Positions 31,741 through 43,029 of a DNA stretch of 64,000 nucleotides are shown one piece after another. The position numbers and the translations under genes were made by a program. Position 1 is the stretch's first letter, and each line of letters opens with the position of its first letter. The notes under the pieces are model-generated. The model was not told the origin of the DNA, did not search any database, and worked only from the letters and a program-made list of their open reading frames with translations. This DNA comes from Diphasiastrum complanatum (lineage: Eukaryota; Streptophyta; Lycopodiopsida; Lycopodiales; Lycopodiaceae), in NCBI GenBank assembly GCA_029204225.1, contig CM055095.1:29532414-29596413 (forward strand), given 5' to 3'.

Positions 31741-34204
31741 GTGACGAATATATGTGGGTAAAGAAAGTTCTCTTAACCTCTCAGGAGAGCGTTGTAATGA
31801 GTAAAACGTTTCTCATTCTAATGCATATTTCTCATGGATGTTCTTGAGCTTGTGGAGCCATTCTTGTGCAATGAACAGGATTACCCTAATTAAGCTTCAG
31901 ACTAGTTTTTCCTAAAGTTCCACTAGTGAGACTTTGCCCTGTTTAATGGCGTCGAAGCCCTAATCAGAGAAAAGAGACGGTAATATCAGTAAAAAGTTCA
32001 GGGCATTTCCACGTTGCTGCTATTCCTTAGTGATCTAAATTGAGACGTGCATATATTGTAAAGATATTTTCGAGCTTCATGCTAAAAGCTGTAGCTAATT
32101 TCGACAATCTCAACCGCTCCCTCTCCAGTGTGTTTATACATTTAGCGCAGTTTCTTGAGACCAATTTTCATTGTGCTTTTGCAGCTATCTTTCTCACATC
32201 TGTCTGTATTTGTCGCAGTTCATACTGATAAGAGCCAATAAATTCAGTATAATGAACTTGCAAGCCGCTGTCTATCAGATTCAATCGAATTTAATCAGAA
32301 TCCAGAAGACGCCCACACCTCCAATCTTATACCTAAGAAGACACACACAGTTAAAATTCAGAGTGTCTACAACTGATGATTCTTTATGTGGCATACCAGA
32401 TCATAAGTAAATGTCACCAACAGGTTAATCATAAACAATCTAGAGAATCATTTATTGGGAACAGTTTGTATTCATGGAGTGTAGAATCTAGATACATATT
32501 GGTGGCACGTTGATATCTAGAGAACCAGGGATTTATGTACAAGAATCTGTATTATATAAAGTGGACTTTGCTGAGGCTTTTTTCAGGAAATCATGAGAAT
32601 TTTTATTTGTTGCATGCAAGAGAAAAGATATACATACGGGTTTAGTTAATTGCAGCACACACTCTTTTTGGAGATTCTCATCTAGTATTCAAGGGACACC
32701 TAACAACATCAAAATCACAAATGAAGTAATACAAGGATGACCCAATTTTATTTATGATAGCAATAATTCTCCTGATAAGTTCCTATATGCAAGCTCCACA
32801 AAGAGGCCCACACCCTTCAAAATTGGCTCCATGAAAATCCTAGAGATTTCCCTTGTAGGTGACTGAAACTCTCACATGCACGAAAGAATCTTCTTTTGTT
32901 AACCTCCTACATATCATACACAATTTCTACTTAGTTTTCGGCTTAATGTTGAGCTTGGAATGATTATAATTGTTGACAATGTCCAATCACCAAATTAAAT
33001 TTGTGGCTTTCCAAATATGATTATCATAGCAATATAACCATCATTAAACAATTGAGTTTTCCTATTGGGGCTACACTTCTAGACTTGGTGACAACATTTA
33101 AAATGAATGCCAAGTTGGCATATCGAAACAAACAATATTTGATGTTTCAAGCAAGAACACATTCTATTGACAACTAGTCTAGTATATGAGTTATCATGTT
33201 GTGGGAGTAGCTCATTCTTATATAAGAAGATCCAAATGATTTATAACAATTTTTTATGGCAAGTGTTCAAGCTAAAGCTAGTTTCTTTGAATAATCCTAG
33301 ACCAACTATACTCGGGAGGGGGGGGGGGGGTGAAGTACATGCATTAGGGATATCTTGATACAATCTACTAAAACAACCTTAAGGATTAAGGACTATTTGC
33401 AAGAGTTTTCGATGGACACCTAGTTTTAAGAAACAAAACGTGTCACTTTACTATGGGCCTACAATAAGAAGAGGATTAAAACATGAAAATTTTCACCAAA
33501 CCAAGTCGTCTCATTAGGTTATTGAACCTACATGGGTTAGTGGATGCCTCTTGTCTTCCAATACTAGCTAGTCATTTCAACTACTAGGGTTGTGCCATGA
33601 ACTAATTTAGTAGTGCACTCATTATATACCTTGTTACTAGTCCGTCTTGCCTCAAAGCAATGCTAGGGTAGTTGGTAAATGAGTAGGATAGTACCACAAT
33701 GCGTCTTGAATTCTTTAAGGCGTTGATCTAACTCTAAGCTTCATCTGGTGTTACTTGGGGGGAAGGGGGTGGGGGGGGGGGGGTGTTCGGTCAAAACCAT
33801 GATATTTAATTATATTATAGAATTAAATAATCCATCATTGGCCCCTCATTTGATGTTGAGTATTTGGAATCAATTTAGGTATTGTATGTAATAATAAACT
33901 TGTGGGAACAAAAGAAATCCAAATATATGCATGCATTAAGAAGTTATGTCCATTTTTGAAATAGTGACTATAATATAGGAACTACAAAATGATTGAAGTG
34001 CTAGGTGAGTGAAAATGCAACATGTGTCTAAATAGTCTAAAGTGAAGCATTTAAACAGTCTATTATCATTACATAAACCAAAAAATAAGAAGATAAAATA
34101 AACCAAAAATAGAAAATGCAAAATATGACACTACGACTTCTTGAAAAAACGTTGTAAAACTACAGAAAAGAAAAAAGAGAAAGGACATTTCAAAGAAAGA
34201 GACT
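31741..34204. other. Non-coding stretch after the 31237 gene
   Basis: AT-rich with no recognised gene. No AATAAA was pinned down directly behind the stop. Contains two poly-G tracts (33318-33330 and 33757-33783). ORFs at 32040-32410 and 33167-33358 look random. Confidence 0.45.
33757..33783 (+). repeat. Poly-G tracts, G-quadruplex candidate
   Basis: G6-AA-G5-T-G13, enough for four G-runs. A second run of 13 G lies at 33318-33330. Both are conspicuous in an AT-rich surrounding. Such runs are also frequent places of assembly error. Confidence 0.7.
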
Positions 34205-34760
34205 AAAATTGGGCCAATAAGGGGCTCCAAACCTTCACTATCAAACCTCAAAGTTTTCGGATGTATTGCCTATGTGCGAAACCATAGGAGATCAAGAAGA
34301 AGCTAGACTCCTCTAGTATTAAATCCATTTTCATTGGTTACACCACTTCAAATAAAGCTTATAAGATGTATGATCCTGTTGAATAAAAAATATTCACTAG
34401 CTGAGATATCGGTTTATCAACCTCAAAGACAAGGGCAAAGCTCAAATAGTAGAATGCTATGACAATTGTCTTTTGTGATAATCAAAGTGCTATTGCTTCA
34501 TCGGCCAATTCTAGGTTTCATTCCAGGAGTAAGCATATTGAAATCAAGTATCACTATGTGAGAAGCAAAGTTTTTAACAAAGAGGAAAGCTTGGAGTACT
34601 GTCGAACACGAGACATGACTGCAGATATTTTCAAGAAGGCGTTGAGCTTGGATGCACACAAAAGGATTGAGGAAGTGTATGAAACTGATGGAAGATCAAT
34701 ATCTTATAATTCATCAAACAAATTCTTTGTTGATCTAAATCACTTGCTAACATTTTGAAA
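34205..34760 (+). pseudogene. Ty1/Copia remnant: integrase end joined to RNase H
   Basis: 34228-34450 matches the integrase C-terminus copy at 27775. It is then joined directly (near 34455) to an RNase H segment with open frame 34459-34758: VFCDNQSAIASSANSRFHSR, KHIEIKYHYVRSKV, EYCRTRDMTADIFKKAL, the standard 3' end of Copia pol. RT is deleted in between. The purine-rich sequence after the stop (34800-34840) may include the polypurine tract. Confidence 0.8.
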
Positions 34761-34984
34761 AGGTGAATGGTAAAATAATCATAGTACTTAAGTTAGATGA
34801 GCTAGAGATTGTGAAAGGGCAGAAGATGGAGAGAGTTATACTAGAGAGTTAGTATAACTCTCATGAATGGTGCACTATCGCAAACAGTGGGCCAAAGAGA
34901 CTTCAGATTCAGTGTCCAATCCGAAAATGATATATGGTGGTTGGCAGCTTTTCAGGTAATTTTTCTCATTATTAGATTAGTGTT

Positions 34985-35055
34985 AGGATCACCAAGTGAA
35001 GATCTTCCACAATTCTGTCACATGCAAACCAAAAGGACACCTGTGGAGCATGAAC
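34985..35055 (+). repeat. Dispersed repeat shared with 45765-45820
   Basis: 'caccaagtgaagatcttccacaattctgtcacatgcaaaccaaaaggacacctgtggag' recurs with few changes at 45765-45820 in the same orientation. Both copies lie beside Copia remnants, so it is probably an LTR or leader piece of one Copia family. Confidence 0.5.
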
Positions 35056-35261
35056 CACCCAACCAATATGGAGAGGCTAGTCAATACCCTAACCAATCCA
35101 CTCCCAAGCCACAATGAAGAACACAAGAGAGGAGAGGAGAAACTGGCTCAAGAATCACAATTCACAATAGGAGGATGGGCGAGTTTCCAATGGTTATATT
35201 CTCTCCAAGAAGAGAGAATATTCCTCCTAGGATTTCCATGCAACCTAAATTGAGCTATTGA

Positions 35262-35467
35262 CCTCCTATTCTTGCATTATAGCAGTCTTCACCATGCATG
35301 AGCTCCTACGTCCAATTATAGGTTTGGGCCCTCATATGATTAATAATTACTTGATACGACCACGTCCAGAATGACGTAGCATAACTAATAATCACATACA
35401 ACTAGAGTGACCGGCTACCCATGTCAGGAATTATTCCGATTCCCTTGTACAAGACATGGACATAACA
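35262..35467 (-). repeat. Chromovirus 3' LTR (partial)
   Basis: On the minus strand it starts TGTTATGTCCATGTC directly behind a purine tract (aaggggggaagaa, 35468-35480). Aligns with the degraded LTR ending at 19200. The outer boundary is not determined. Confidence 0.6.
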
Positions 35468-36918
35468 TTCTTCCCCCCTTGAACCACTACTATCTCTAGA
35501 AGTGAAACTTAGGGAAATCCTTTTTTATGCTTTTGACCCTTTCCCACGAATCATCATCATCCTCAGTCAGTCCCTTCCACCTGATCAAGCACTCAGAGAT
35601 AGAATGATTTCTCAACTATTTATCTCTGGTTTTTATTACTTTTTCAGATTCCAAAGGAACACTAAGCGATAAGTCCTCCAAATGGGTAAGATCTTCCTCT
35701 GAACCAACTAGGTCACCTTCATGTAAACTTAATTTTAGACGGCTTACATGAAACACAAAGTGAGCTGTAGACTTTTTCTGAAGATCTAGTTCATAAGCTA
35801 AAGAACCAATTTTCTTTATAATCCGAAACAGTCCACAATATCTCGTAGACAATTTATAATGCTTCCCCGTACACATAGTTTTAGAATCTTTAGGTATTCT
35901 AAGATATACCAAGTCATCAACTTAAAATCTCTAGGAGATTCTTAATATCGGCATAGTGCTTAGCTCTATCCTGAGCACTCTAGATACAATCACGAGCCAC
36001 TTGCAATATTTCACGCATATCATGCAAGAAATCTGCAACTTTCTGGATCTTAACAGACTTTCTCTCCACATTTATCGAAGATCTAGGTTGAAAACCATAC
36101 ATTAGCATAAACGGACTATAACCAGTAGTAGTTCCTACTATTATAAGCAAACTCAATCAAAGGAATGTAATCTTTCCACTGAGATTGCCTATGAGACACA
36201 TATTTTCTCAACATATCCTCCATAGTCCGATTAGTTCTCTCAGTCTAGCCATCTGATTTAGGATGATCAAAAGAACTAAAACTAAGTGAGATTTCAAGCT
36301 TATGGAACACAGTTGACCAAAAGTGACCTGTAAATTTAGGATCTCTATCACTAACTATATCACTTGGCAGTCCATAAAGCCTAAATAATCTTTCCACAAA
36401 GATCTGGGCTAATTTTGAAGCCTTAGTAGTTGACTTGACTGGTATAAAAGTAACTAACTTTGTCAACCTTCCACCACAACCCAAATAGAATCATTCTGGC
36501 ATTGGATCTTTGGAAGTCCAACCACAAAATCCATAGATATACTTTCCCATCATTTCTGAGTGATATCTAGGGGATGTAACAACCCTCCAATCTTTAAGCA
36601 TTCAGCTTTGGCTAACTGACAAGGTCTATATTTAACCACATAAGACTCGACAAATGGCTTGAGTTTTGGCCAATAAAACTCTCTTCTAACCAAGTCCAAA
36701 GTCCTGTGTATACCCGAATGACCTGCACAGGGAACGTCATGACACTCATAAAGAATCCTCTTTTTTAACTCATCATCTGCTGGTACACAAATTTTCCCAT
36801 TCCGAAATAGCAAACCACCTCGGATAGAGAACTGTTCCGCTATCATCTTATCTTTTGTAGGATGAGATCCCTGTGAGTAAACCTCTATTCCATTTTCATT
36901 TTTTCCTGTCTCCACCAT
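35468..36918 (-). pseudogene. Chromovirus integrase and chromodomain (Ty3/Gypsy)
   Basis: Minus-strand order: integrase zinc region at 36590-36780 (LYECHDVPCAGHSGIHRTLD, FYWPKLKPFVESYV, CQLAKAECLK); catalytic core at 36245-36484 (TKLVTFIPVKSTTKASKLAQ, LFRLYGLPSDIVSDRDPKFT); C-terminal part at 35640-35912 (YCGLFRIIKKIGSLAYELDL, FVFHVSRLK); and behind a stop a chromodomain-like end at 35510-35620 (CLIRWKGLTEDDDDSWERVK). The chromodomain directs integration to marked chromatin in this clade. Frame breaks at 35912-36245 and 36484-36550 make it non-functional. Confidence 0.85.
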
Positions 36919-37044
36919 CTTCCAGATGGGACCAAAATGAGAATCTGATTCACACTTTCCTCTTAGCGAAAGATATAGATCAGTGGAAATCTAGGTGAAT
37001 GAAAGTTCAATTCACCAATCCGACTAAGCGCATCCGCGACTTGG

Positions 37045-37955
37045 TTAGAGCTGCCCTTTGATATATCGGATCTCATGATTAAATTCTTGCATAAGCTCAG
37101 CCCAACGAGCTTTACAACCCCCAAAATCATTCTGATTACAAAAGTATTTCAAAGGCTGGTGATCTGTATACACTATAAATTGACTACCATATAGATAATG
37201 CCTCCAAGTTTTAAGTGCATGAATCATAGCAAATAGCTCTCTCTCCTGAGTTGTATAATGCAATTGAGGCCTTGTGAGTTTCTTGCTTTTAAATGCTATC
37301 GGCCTATCATCCTGTAGAAGAACTACCCCTATCGCCAAATCACTTGCATCAGTTCTCACGACATAAGGTATATTAGGATTCGCGATCTATAAAATAGGAG
37401 CTGAAGCAACCATTTGCTTGAGCTTCTCAAAGCATTGGTTTAATTCATCATTCCACTCAATAGGCTCACTAGGTTGACCTCTCTTTTTCTTTTTATTAGC
37501 TCTGCCTTTAGTCAAATTATTTAAAGGTGCTGCCACTTTTGCATAATCCTCAATTGACTTATGAAAGAAAATTGTAAAACCAAGAAAAGATTTAACTTCT
37601 CTAACCACCTTCGGTATCGGCCACTCAAGCACTGTCTTGACCTTACTCTCGTCAATCTCCAACCCAATGCGGGTGATCTTATGACCGAGGTACAACAACT
37701 CATGCTTAAAGAGCTCACATTTAGATTCTTTAGCGTAAAGTTTCTCTCGCCTGAGAATATCTAAGACAGTCTTAAGACGACTCAAATGCTCCTTAAGTGT
37801 CCTACTGTAGATGAGAATTTCATCTAAGAATACAACCACAAACTTCCCTAGATATGGATGAAAAAGGTCATTCATCATCTGTTGGAATGTAGCAGGTGCA
37901 TTCATCAACCCAAAAGGAAACACGAGAAATTCATAATGACTGAATCTCGCACAAT
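37045..37955 (-). pseudogene. Chromovirus reverse transcriptase C-terminus and RNase H
   Basis: RT from about 37955: FPFGLMNAPATFQQMMNDLF, VVVFLDEILIYSRTLKEHLS (YxDD motif changed to FLDE), ECELFKHELLYLGHKI-like and VLEWPIPKVVREVKSFLGFT. Then RNase H at 37045-37359: MRTDASDLAIGVVLLQDD, LTRPQLHYTTQERELFAMIH, YTDHQPLKYF. A stop at about 37387 separates the two. The N-terminal RT and protease are missing because a deletion joins this to Gag at about 37955. Confidence 0.85.
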
Positions 37956-38144
37956 GAAGCGAAATATTTTATCCTCTTTAGAATAATGGCGATGACAGAA
38001 ATAACCTTCCAATTTAGTCAACCAATCATCAATGCTGATTGAACTTGGTTGTCCGTCAAATGCAAGGTTGTAACGTACGATTTCAGATTGTATTTCATCA
38101 ATAGATGGAAGATGAATGTTTTGACTATAACGATAATCCATCAT
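37956..38144 (-). pseudogene. Gag N-terminal fragment fused to RT by deletion
   Basis: Reads RYNLAFDGQPSSISIDDWLT, KLEGYFCHRHYSKEDKIFRF and then runs out of frame into the RT. IDDWLTK..GYF is the same Gag region as VDD..WLTKWTGYF at 39690/40920, so it is clearly Gag. A deletion removed the rest of Gag, the zinc knuckle, the protease and the RT N-terminus. Confidence 0.7.
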
Positions 38145-38149
38145 TAATG

Positions 38150-38860
38150 ACTAGTGAAGACTTGTGGACTATGAATTCACCATCTGAAATTTATTCAGAA
38201 TGGTATTTTATAGGTTGGTAAAATTGCTCTTCTCCATCCACTTAAAACTTAGAGTTCTACGATGAGTGAAACTGAGAATAGCAAAAACTTGTAGTTCATA
38301 TGAAACTGAGCACTTTTGCTCTTTACAGCATTGAATTCCAAGGTCAAATAGAAACATGAAGTGGATATGGAGAATCTATGAGTTCCGTACATCGGATATC
38401 GAATTCAAGCGCAAATATACTATTAGAATAAGTGCACAGAAGCAAACGTGCTCGAAATCGATATTGGAGAAGAAAAGAAGGAAAAAAAAAAGTTTTTTTT
38501 TTTTTTTTTTTCGGGTATCGGTTTCAAGTGCAAATAGGATAGCCGAACTTTTTGAATAGTCCACCCGCGCTCGAAAGCAATATTGCAAAAAAAGAAAAAA
38601 TTTAAAAAAAAATTAAATTTTTTTTTTTGAAAAAAAAAAATGACGTACAAGGTTTACGAACCTTTCAAAATGAAGAAACTGAAAAAAAAAATTATAGCAA
38701 AAAGAAAGCTCAAAATTGAAATTTTGAAGTGCTTCTCTCTCACCAAGAAATACAAAGGAAAATTTCCAGAATTCTAGCAAATCTGACCCAGCTTCACTAA
38801 TTTGATCATAATCATGTTGAATCAAATGATTATTGGATCTTAAACTCTGATACCATTATT
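38150..38860 (-). mobile_element. Leader of the chromovirus with PBS
   Basis: Non-coding, with long A and T runs (38482-38512, 38586-38640) that can pair with each other. On the minus strand TGGTATCAGAG lies at 38845-38855, a primer-binding site in the right place for the element read from here to 35468. No LTR copy was recognised to its right; instead the end of another Gag begins at about 38945. Confidence 0.5.
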
Positions 38861-38944
38861 TGGCCTACATTGGGCCCTTGTTGGCCTATTATCCTTATTA
38901 ATTACTTTGGAGGGCCTAAAGAGGGAACCGCCTTGTTATTAAGG

Positions 38945-41212
38945 CTAATAGCTCCTTTTGGGCCTACAAAGCTTACAATGGATATTATATTGCCTTGAAA
39001 AGCACTGATGTACTAAAAGTACATGACAAATCACTTGAGTTGCGCCTTTCTTTCGCAAAGGGCAAAATTTCATAACATGTCCAGGCTGACCGCAATGGAA
39101 ACACGCATTGGTCGTTCTTGTCTTTTTTCGGGACAATTTCTTCTTTTGTCTAAACTCAAATGCAGCTTGATCTAGTTCATCAAAATATTTAGACTTTTTG
39201 TTACCACAAACTCTTTTCTTTCCTTTTTTAAAGCTGGGTCTGGATGATCCAGATGGATTAGCCTGTAACTGTTTCCTGGATGCCACCACAGTAGAATCAT
39301 ATGCTTTCGCGACTCGTACGATGTCATCGAAAGTTTGAAGCACGTTACGCTTACACTCATTCTGATAATCTGCAGGCAGACCTAGGCTAAACTGCCACAG
39401 TGCCAGTTTTGCATCGAATGAGGGAACTTTATTCCATAAATCCATAAAATCCTACAAGTACGAGTCCAAACTCTGAGTACCCATTTTGCAATTCACAAAT
39501 CTTTGGTAGAAATCTAAGTCATCCACAACCACAAACGACTTTCTGAACACCTCCATAAACTCATCCCCTATAGTAGGTTTAGGTTGCAGATCACGCCACC
39601 ACGACAAAGCTTTCCCGCAGAAGAACAGAATAACACTCTCAATCTTTTTTTCTTCAAGAATTCCGTGTAGATTAAAGTAACCGGTCCACTTGGTTAACCA
39701 ATGTAGCGCAAGCATCCCAAAGGGAGCCGGGAACCACGACTTAGCTTCTCAGCCTTCAACTCTTGCCGTCCCAACTCACTTAACATACAAGCAGCCAGCT
39801 CGCCAACAATGATCAGACTTAACCAACTTGAAGTTCGAAAACCAACATTGAGATCCAACCTGGCACCATGCCAGATCAGGGGTCCCGATGTGGGTGACTT
39901 CTCTCCAAGCCAGCCGCCCGACATACATCAAACTTAACCAACTCGAATCTTCATTACAAACGAGTAACATCCATTCCAAGCAAGTCATCTGACTTACATC
40001 AGACTTAACCAACTCAAAGCATCGTCACGAGCGCTGGCAGCCAACCTGGTGCCACGCCAGACTGGACAGCCATAAACATGTAACTTCCACCCAAGCAAGC
40101 CATCCAACTCAGCTGACAGGTTAGAGCCCGTTTTCCAAAAGCTTAACTCATTCACGTTCATGCAAGGAACACTCAGAACCACAAGCCGCGACAGATATGA
40201 TGACAACCGGTTCCTGGACCAAATGGTCCCGACAGCATACCGCTGGTGCCACGGACCGAATGGTCCCGACGGCATACCACTGGCATCCCGGGATACGACC
40301 CGCAGCTATGTGCCAGATCAAAAAGTTTGAAGCGGCCTTACAACTGGCGCTTTTACCGAACACTGAAATCCAGAAGGTAATCAGAGTCAGTGTGAGATGA
40401 ATCCCACTTTATTAATAAATCTGAGAAGGTTACATTTCAAGTGTGTGACTGACCTGAGTCTCCGGGGCGCTGGCATGCCAAGGCGGGCGCCAGGACAACA
40501 TTCCAGCAAGGGAGGTTGAGGCTTGGTTGGTGCTCGCCCTGAGTCGCAACCCACACTCCCCTTTAGTATTGGTGAGATTCGCCACCTCTCCTCATACCAA
40601 GTACTCTACCCAGGCTGGTAAAGCATGTTTTCTCTCTCTAGGATTTTATCCCTCTAGAAAGTCATTTTCTCTCTCTAGAATTACTGATCCCGAGGCTTCC
40701 TTTAATCATGCCTAGATTGTGTGAGTTGATTGCACATCGATCTGAGCTCTCTAGACTTCGCTGGAACCGATCAAAGATTTTCAGCCATAGGAACTTGGCG
40801 CCGGGTGGATTCTGGTCATAGTGGCGCCGGGAGCAATAGTGGCGCTGCTAGCGCCGGGGCAATGCTGGCACCAGTGGTGCCAAAAGTAAAGATTGTAAAG
40901 GTAGCTTTACAACAACTAGTCATCTACAACTTCAGGTTTTTTCTCTTTCTTCTCCCCCGAAAAAGGTTTAGGCTGAAAGCCCAAATTCGGAACGGAGAAG
41001 GTTCTTACTTGATTTAAAAGTGATTCCATTTGTTGATCACGTAAAGTGTTCCTATTGTTTATCTCATTAAGCGCTTGGCTTAACGACTGACAAATTTGCA
41101 GATAGGTAGGCATTGGCACCTGACCATCAAGAGCTGCATTTGCATTATCATCTGCCATATTGATTTCTTGACATGCAAAATTTGCTTTAATTAGTCGAGA
41201 TCCACTCATCAA
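38945..41212 (-). pseudogene. Ty3/Gypsy Gag split by a solo LTR
   Basis: Gag capsid protein, N-terminus on the right. 40930-41212: start region with DNANAALDGQVPMPTYLQIC, NLGFQPKPFSGEKKEKKPE and VVDD. The solo LTR 39702-40914 interrupts it. 39450-39696: WLTKWTGYFNLHGILEEKK, FFCGKALSWWRDLQPKP, FRKSFVVVDDLDFYQRFVNC. 38945-39445: WQFSLGLPADYQNECKRNVL, a basic linker and an intact zinc knuckle CFHCGQPGHVMKFC. There is a stop at about 39448. No protease follows within 38860-38945. Confidence 0.8.
39702..40914 (-). repeat. Solo type 2 LTR inserted in Gypsy Gag
   Basis: 1213 bp, minus orientation, plus-strand ends TGTAGCGC...TTTACAACA. It matches the LTR at 12457-13646 and has the duplicated 36-bp unit (40230-40290). 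No internal region, so it arose by recombination between two LTRs. Flanks are accaa on the left and actag on the right. Gag coding reads D-D across the right flank and W-L-T-K across the left, so the original target can be inferred as a 5-bp duplication with one change in each copy. Confidence 0.85.
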
Positions 41213-42540
41213 CTAATAAGTGAAACATTAAAAACCTTCATAGCTGGCTGATATTATTTAGCAAGGTCTTTCGCTCATATATGCAAATTTTTGCAAAATC
41301 AGTATCAGATCAAATTAAACAACAACAACTTCTATGACCAAATCCTAAAATTTACGAAAAGCTGGGATTTCCGAAATTCGTTCGAAATGGACCAACTGTG
41401 AAAATCGATTAAGAAGATCGATTTTGGGTAATCATAGGCACTGTCACAAATCGAAATCATCTCGAAACATCTGGCATGCATCTAACTTAACATGCACTGA
41501 CGTTTCTGAAAAAACGAAAAAATTTCGTAAATAGCTTATTTACTGGGAAATCTGCTTTTTGATCTAGAGTTATAAAAAATAACTACATGCAAGAATTCTA
41601 CTGATCCAATCTTTGATTACGCATGCAACATGCATACAGGTCTATCCATACATTTCCATCACAGACATGCACTAAACTGTATTACAAGCATGCATGCATC
41701 AGAACAATTCCAAAATTTTGCAAATTTTAGTTCAAAAATTGCCAAACTTCAGACGGCCATAACTTTCTCTACAGGACACCAAATTGGTCGCTGTAAAGCA
41801 CAGTATGGAGGGAGAGGGGGTCTACAAGGCACTTTCCATGTCACCTTGCCACCTAGGTCTCACACGTGTGAGCAATAAATGCATAAAAAACAGGTAGGAG
41901 GGCGCACTTTTGGAAGGAGAAATCATCAAAATCTGCATCCCAGCCCAATAAGCCTTGGATCAGAGGTTACAAGCACTCTACTAAGGTTCATTAGAGAGGC
42001 ATAGAAGCTTCTAACAGGTCCAACAAGCAATCATAAGCTTATATCAAACAGAAAATGCATTTTTGGCCTCCTTCAACAAGCAAAACTTTAATATGTTGGT
42101 GTCTAATGCACATATATTGGATGCATGATGGCTCAAATCAGAGGCAATACAAATATCTTTAAGCTTGTAACAAGATCCAACAGTTTTAGACCCCCAATTG
42201 AGAGGTATTCATGCTCAAAAATCATCAAAAATACACTAATTTTTGGTGTTTTGAGCCCCCTAACGGTGTTCAAACCTAACCAAACTTCATGAAAGCTCTG
42301 GAACAGCTTCATTACATTAACGTAGCATTCAACAAACTCAACCAATGTGCGAAATTAAAAGAATGGGAGAATCAGACACACGAATAACAACAAACACATT
42401 TGCATTCAAGATCATACATCATAGAAAAGACATGTGCACAATGGCTACAAGATTATCTATTGATTTTTTCTGATTCTTCAAGCACTGCATACAGACCACG
42501 CAGTGCACTGGTGTGAGAGAAAAATAGTTCTCTCAGGAGT
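41213..42540. other. Non-coding retroelement flank
   Basis: Probably leader and LTR of the Gypsy Gag element, but the LTR was not delimited. Contains a hairpin AAAATCGAT-taagaag-ATCGATTTT at 41397-41421. ORFs are short and random. Confidence 0.4.
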
Positions 42541-42554
42541 GGATGTCTTGCTTA

Positions 42555-43019
42555 CTAGTGGCTCATCCTGAATACTGCATAAGCAATATCAGGACGTGTG
42601 TTGTCTGCAAGGTACGTCAATGATCCTATAAGCTTCATGTAAGGTGTGAGCTGCATTTGTTCTCTGTCTTCCTCAATCTTTGGACAGTCATCATTTGTCA
42701 GCACCGTCCCTACGAGCATTGGAGTATTCACTCCTTTGTAGTTCAGCATCCCAAAATCCTCTAGGATCTTCTGGGTGTATCTGGACTGGTGAAGGTATAG
42801 CTTACCTCCCTCATAGACTCTTTCAATTTGCAAACCCAAGTAACACCTGGCTTCTCCCATATCCACGATCTCGAAATGTTTCGATATGTCTGTCTTCACT
42901 TCAGCAATCGGCTGCTCACTCCTACAAAGTATCAGAGTGTCGTCCACATACACAGCCACAATCATGATCTGCCCATCTATAGCTCTGACATATACATTGG
43001 AATCAGCCAACAGTGGCTT
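42555..43019 (-). pseudogene. Ty1/Copia reverse transcriptase C-terminal half
   Basis: Reads LADSNVYVRAIDGQIMIVAV, YVDDTLILCRSEQPIAEVKT (intact YVDD catalytic box), ARCYLGLQIERVYEGGKLYL, HQSRYTQKILEDFG, NTPMLVG and IGSLTYLADNTRPDIAYAV. It ends at a stop after FRMSH (42555). On the right it abuts, at about 43025, a different Copia element whose RNase H is truncated at the same point. Confidence 0.85.
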
Positions 43020-43029
43020 GAATCCTAAT

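Noticed and set aside
38356-38650. Lys- or Phe-rich ORFs near the A/T runs
   Set aside because: Pure translation of poly-A and poly-T.
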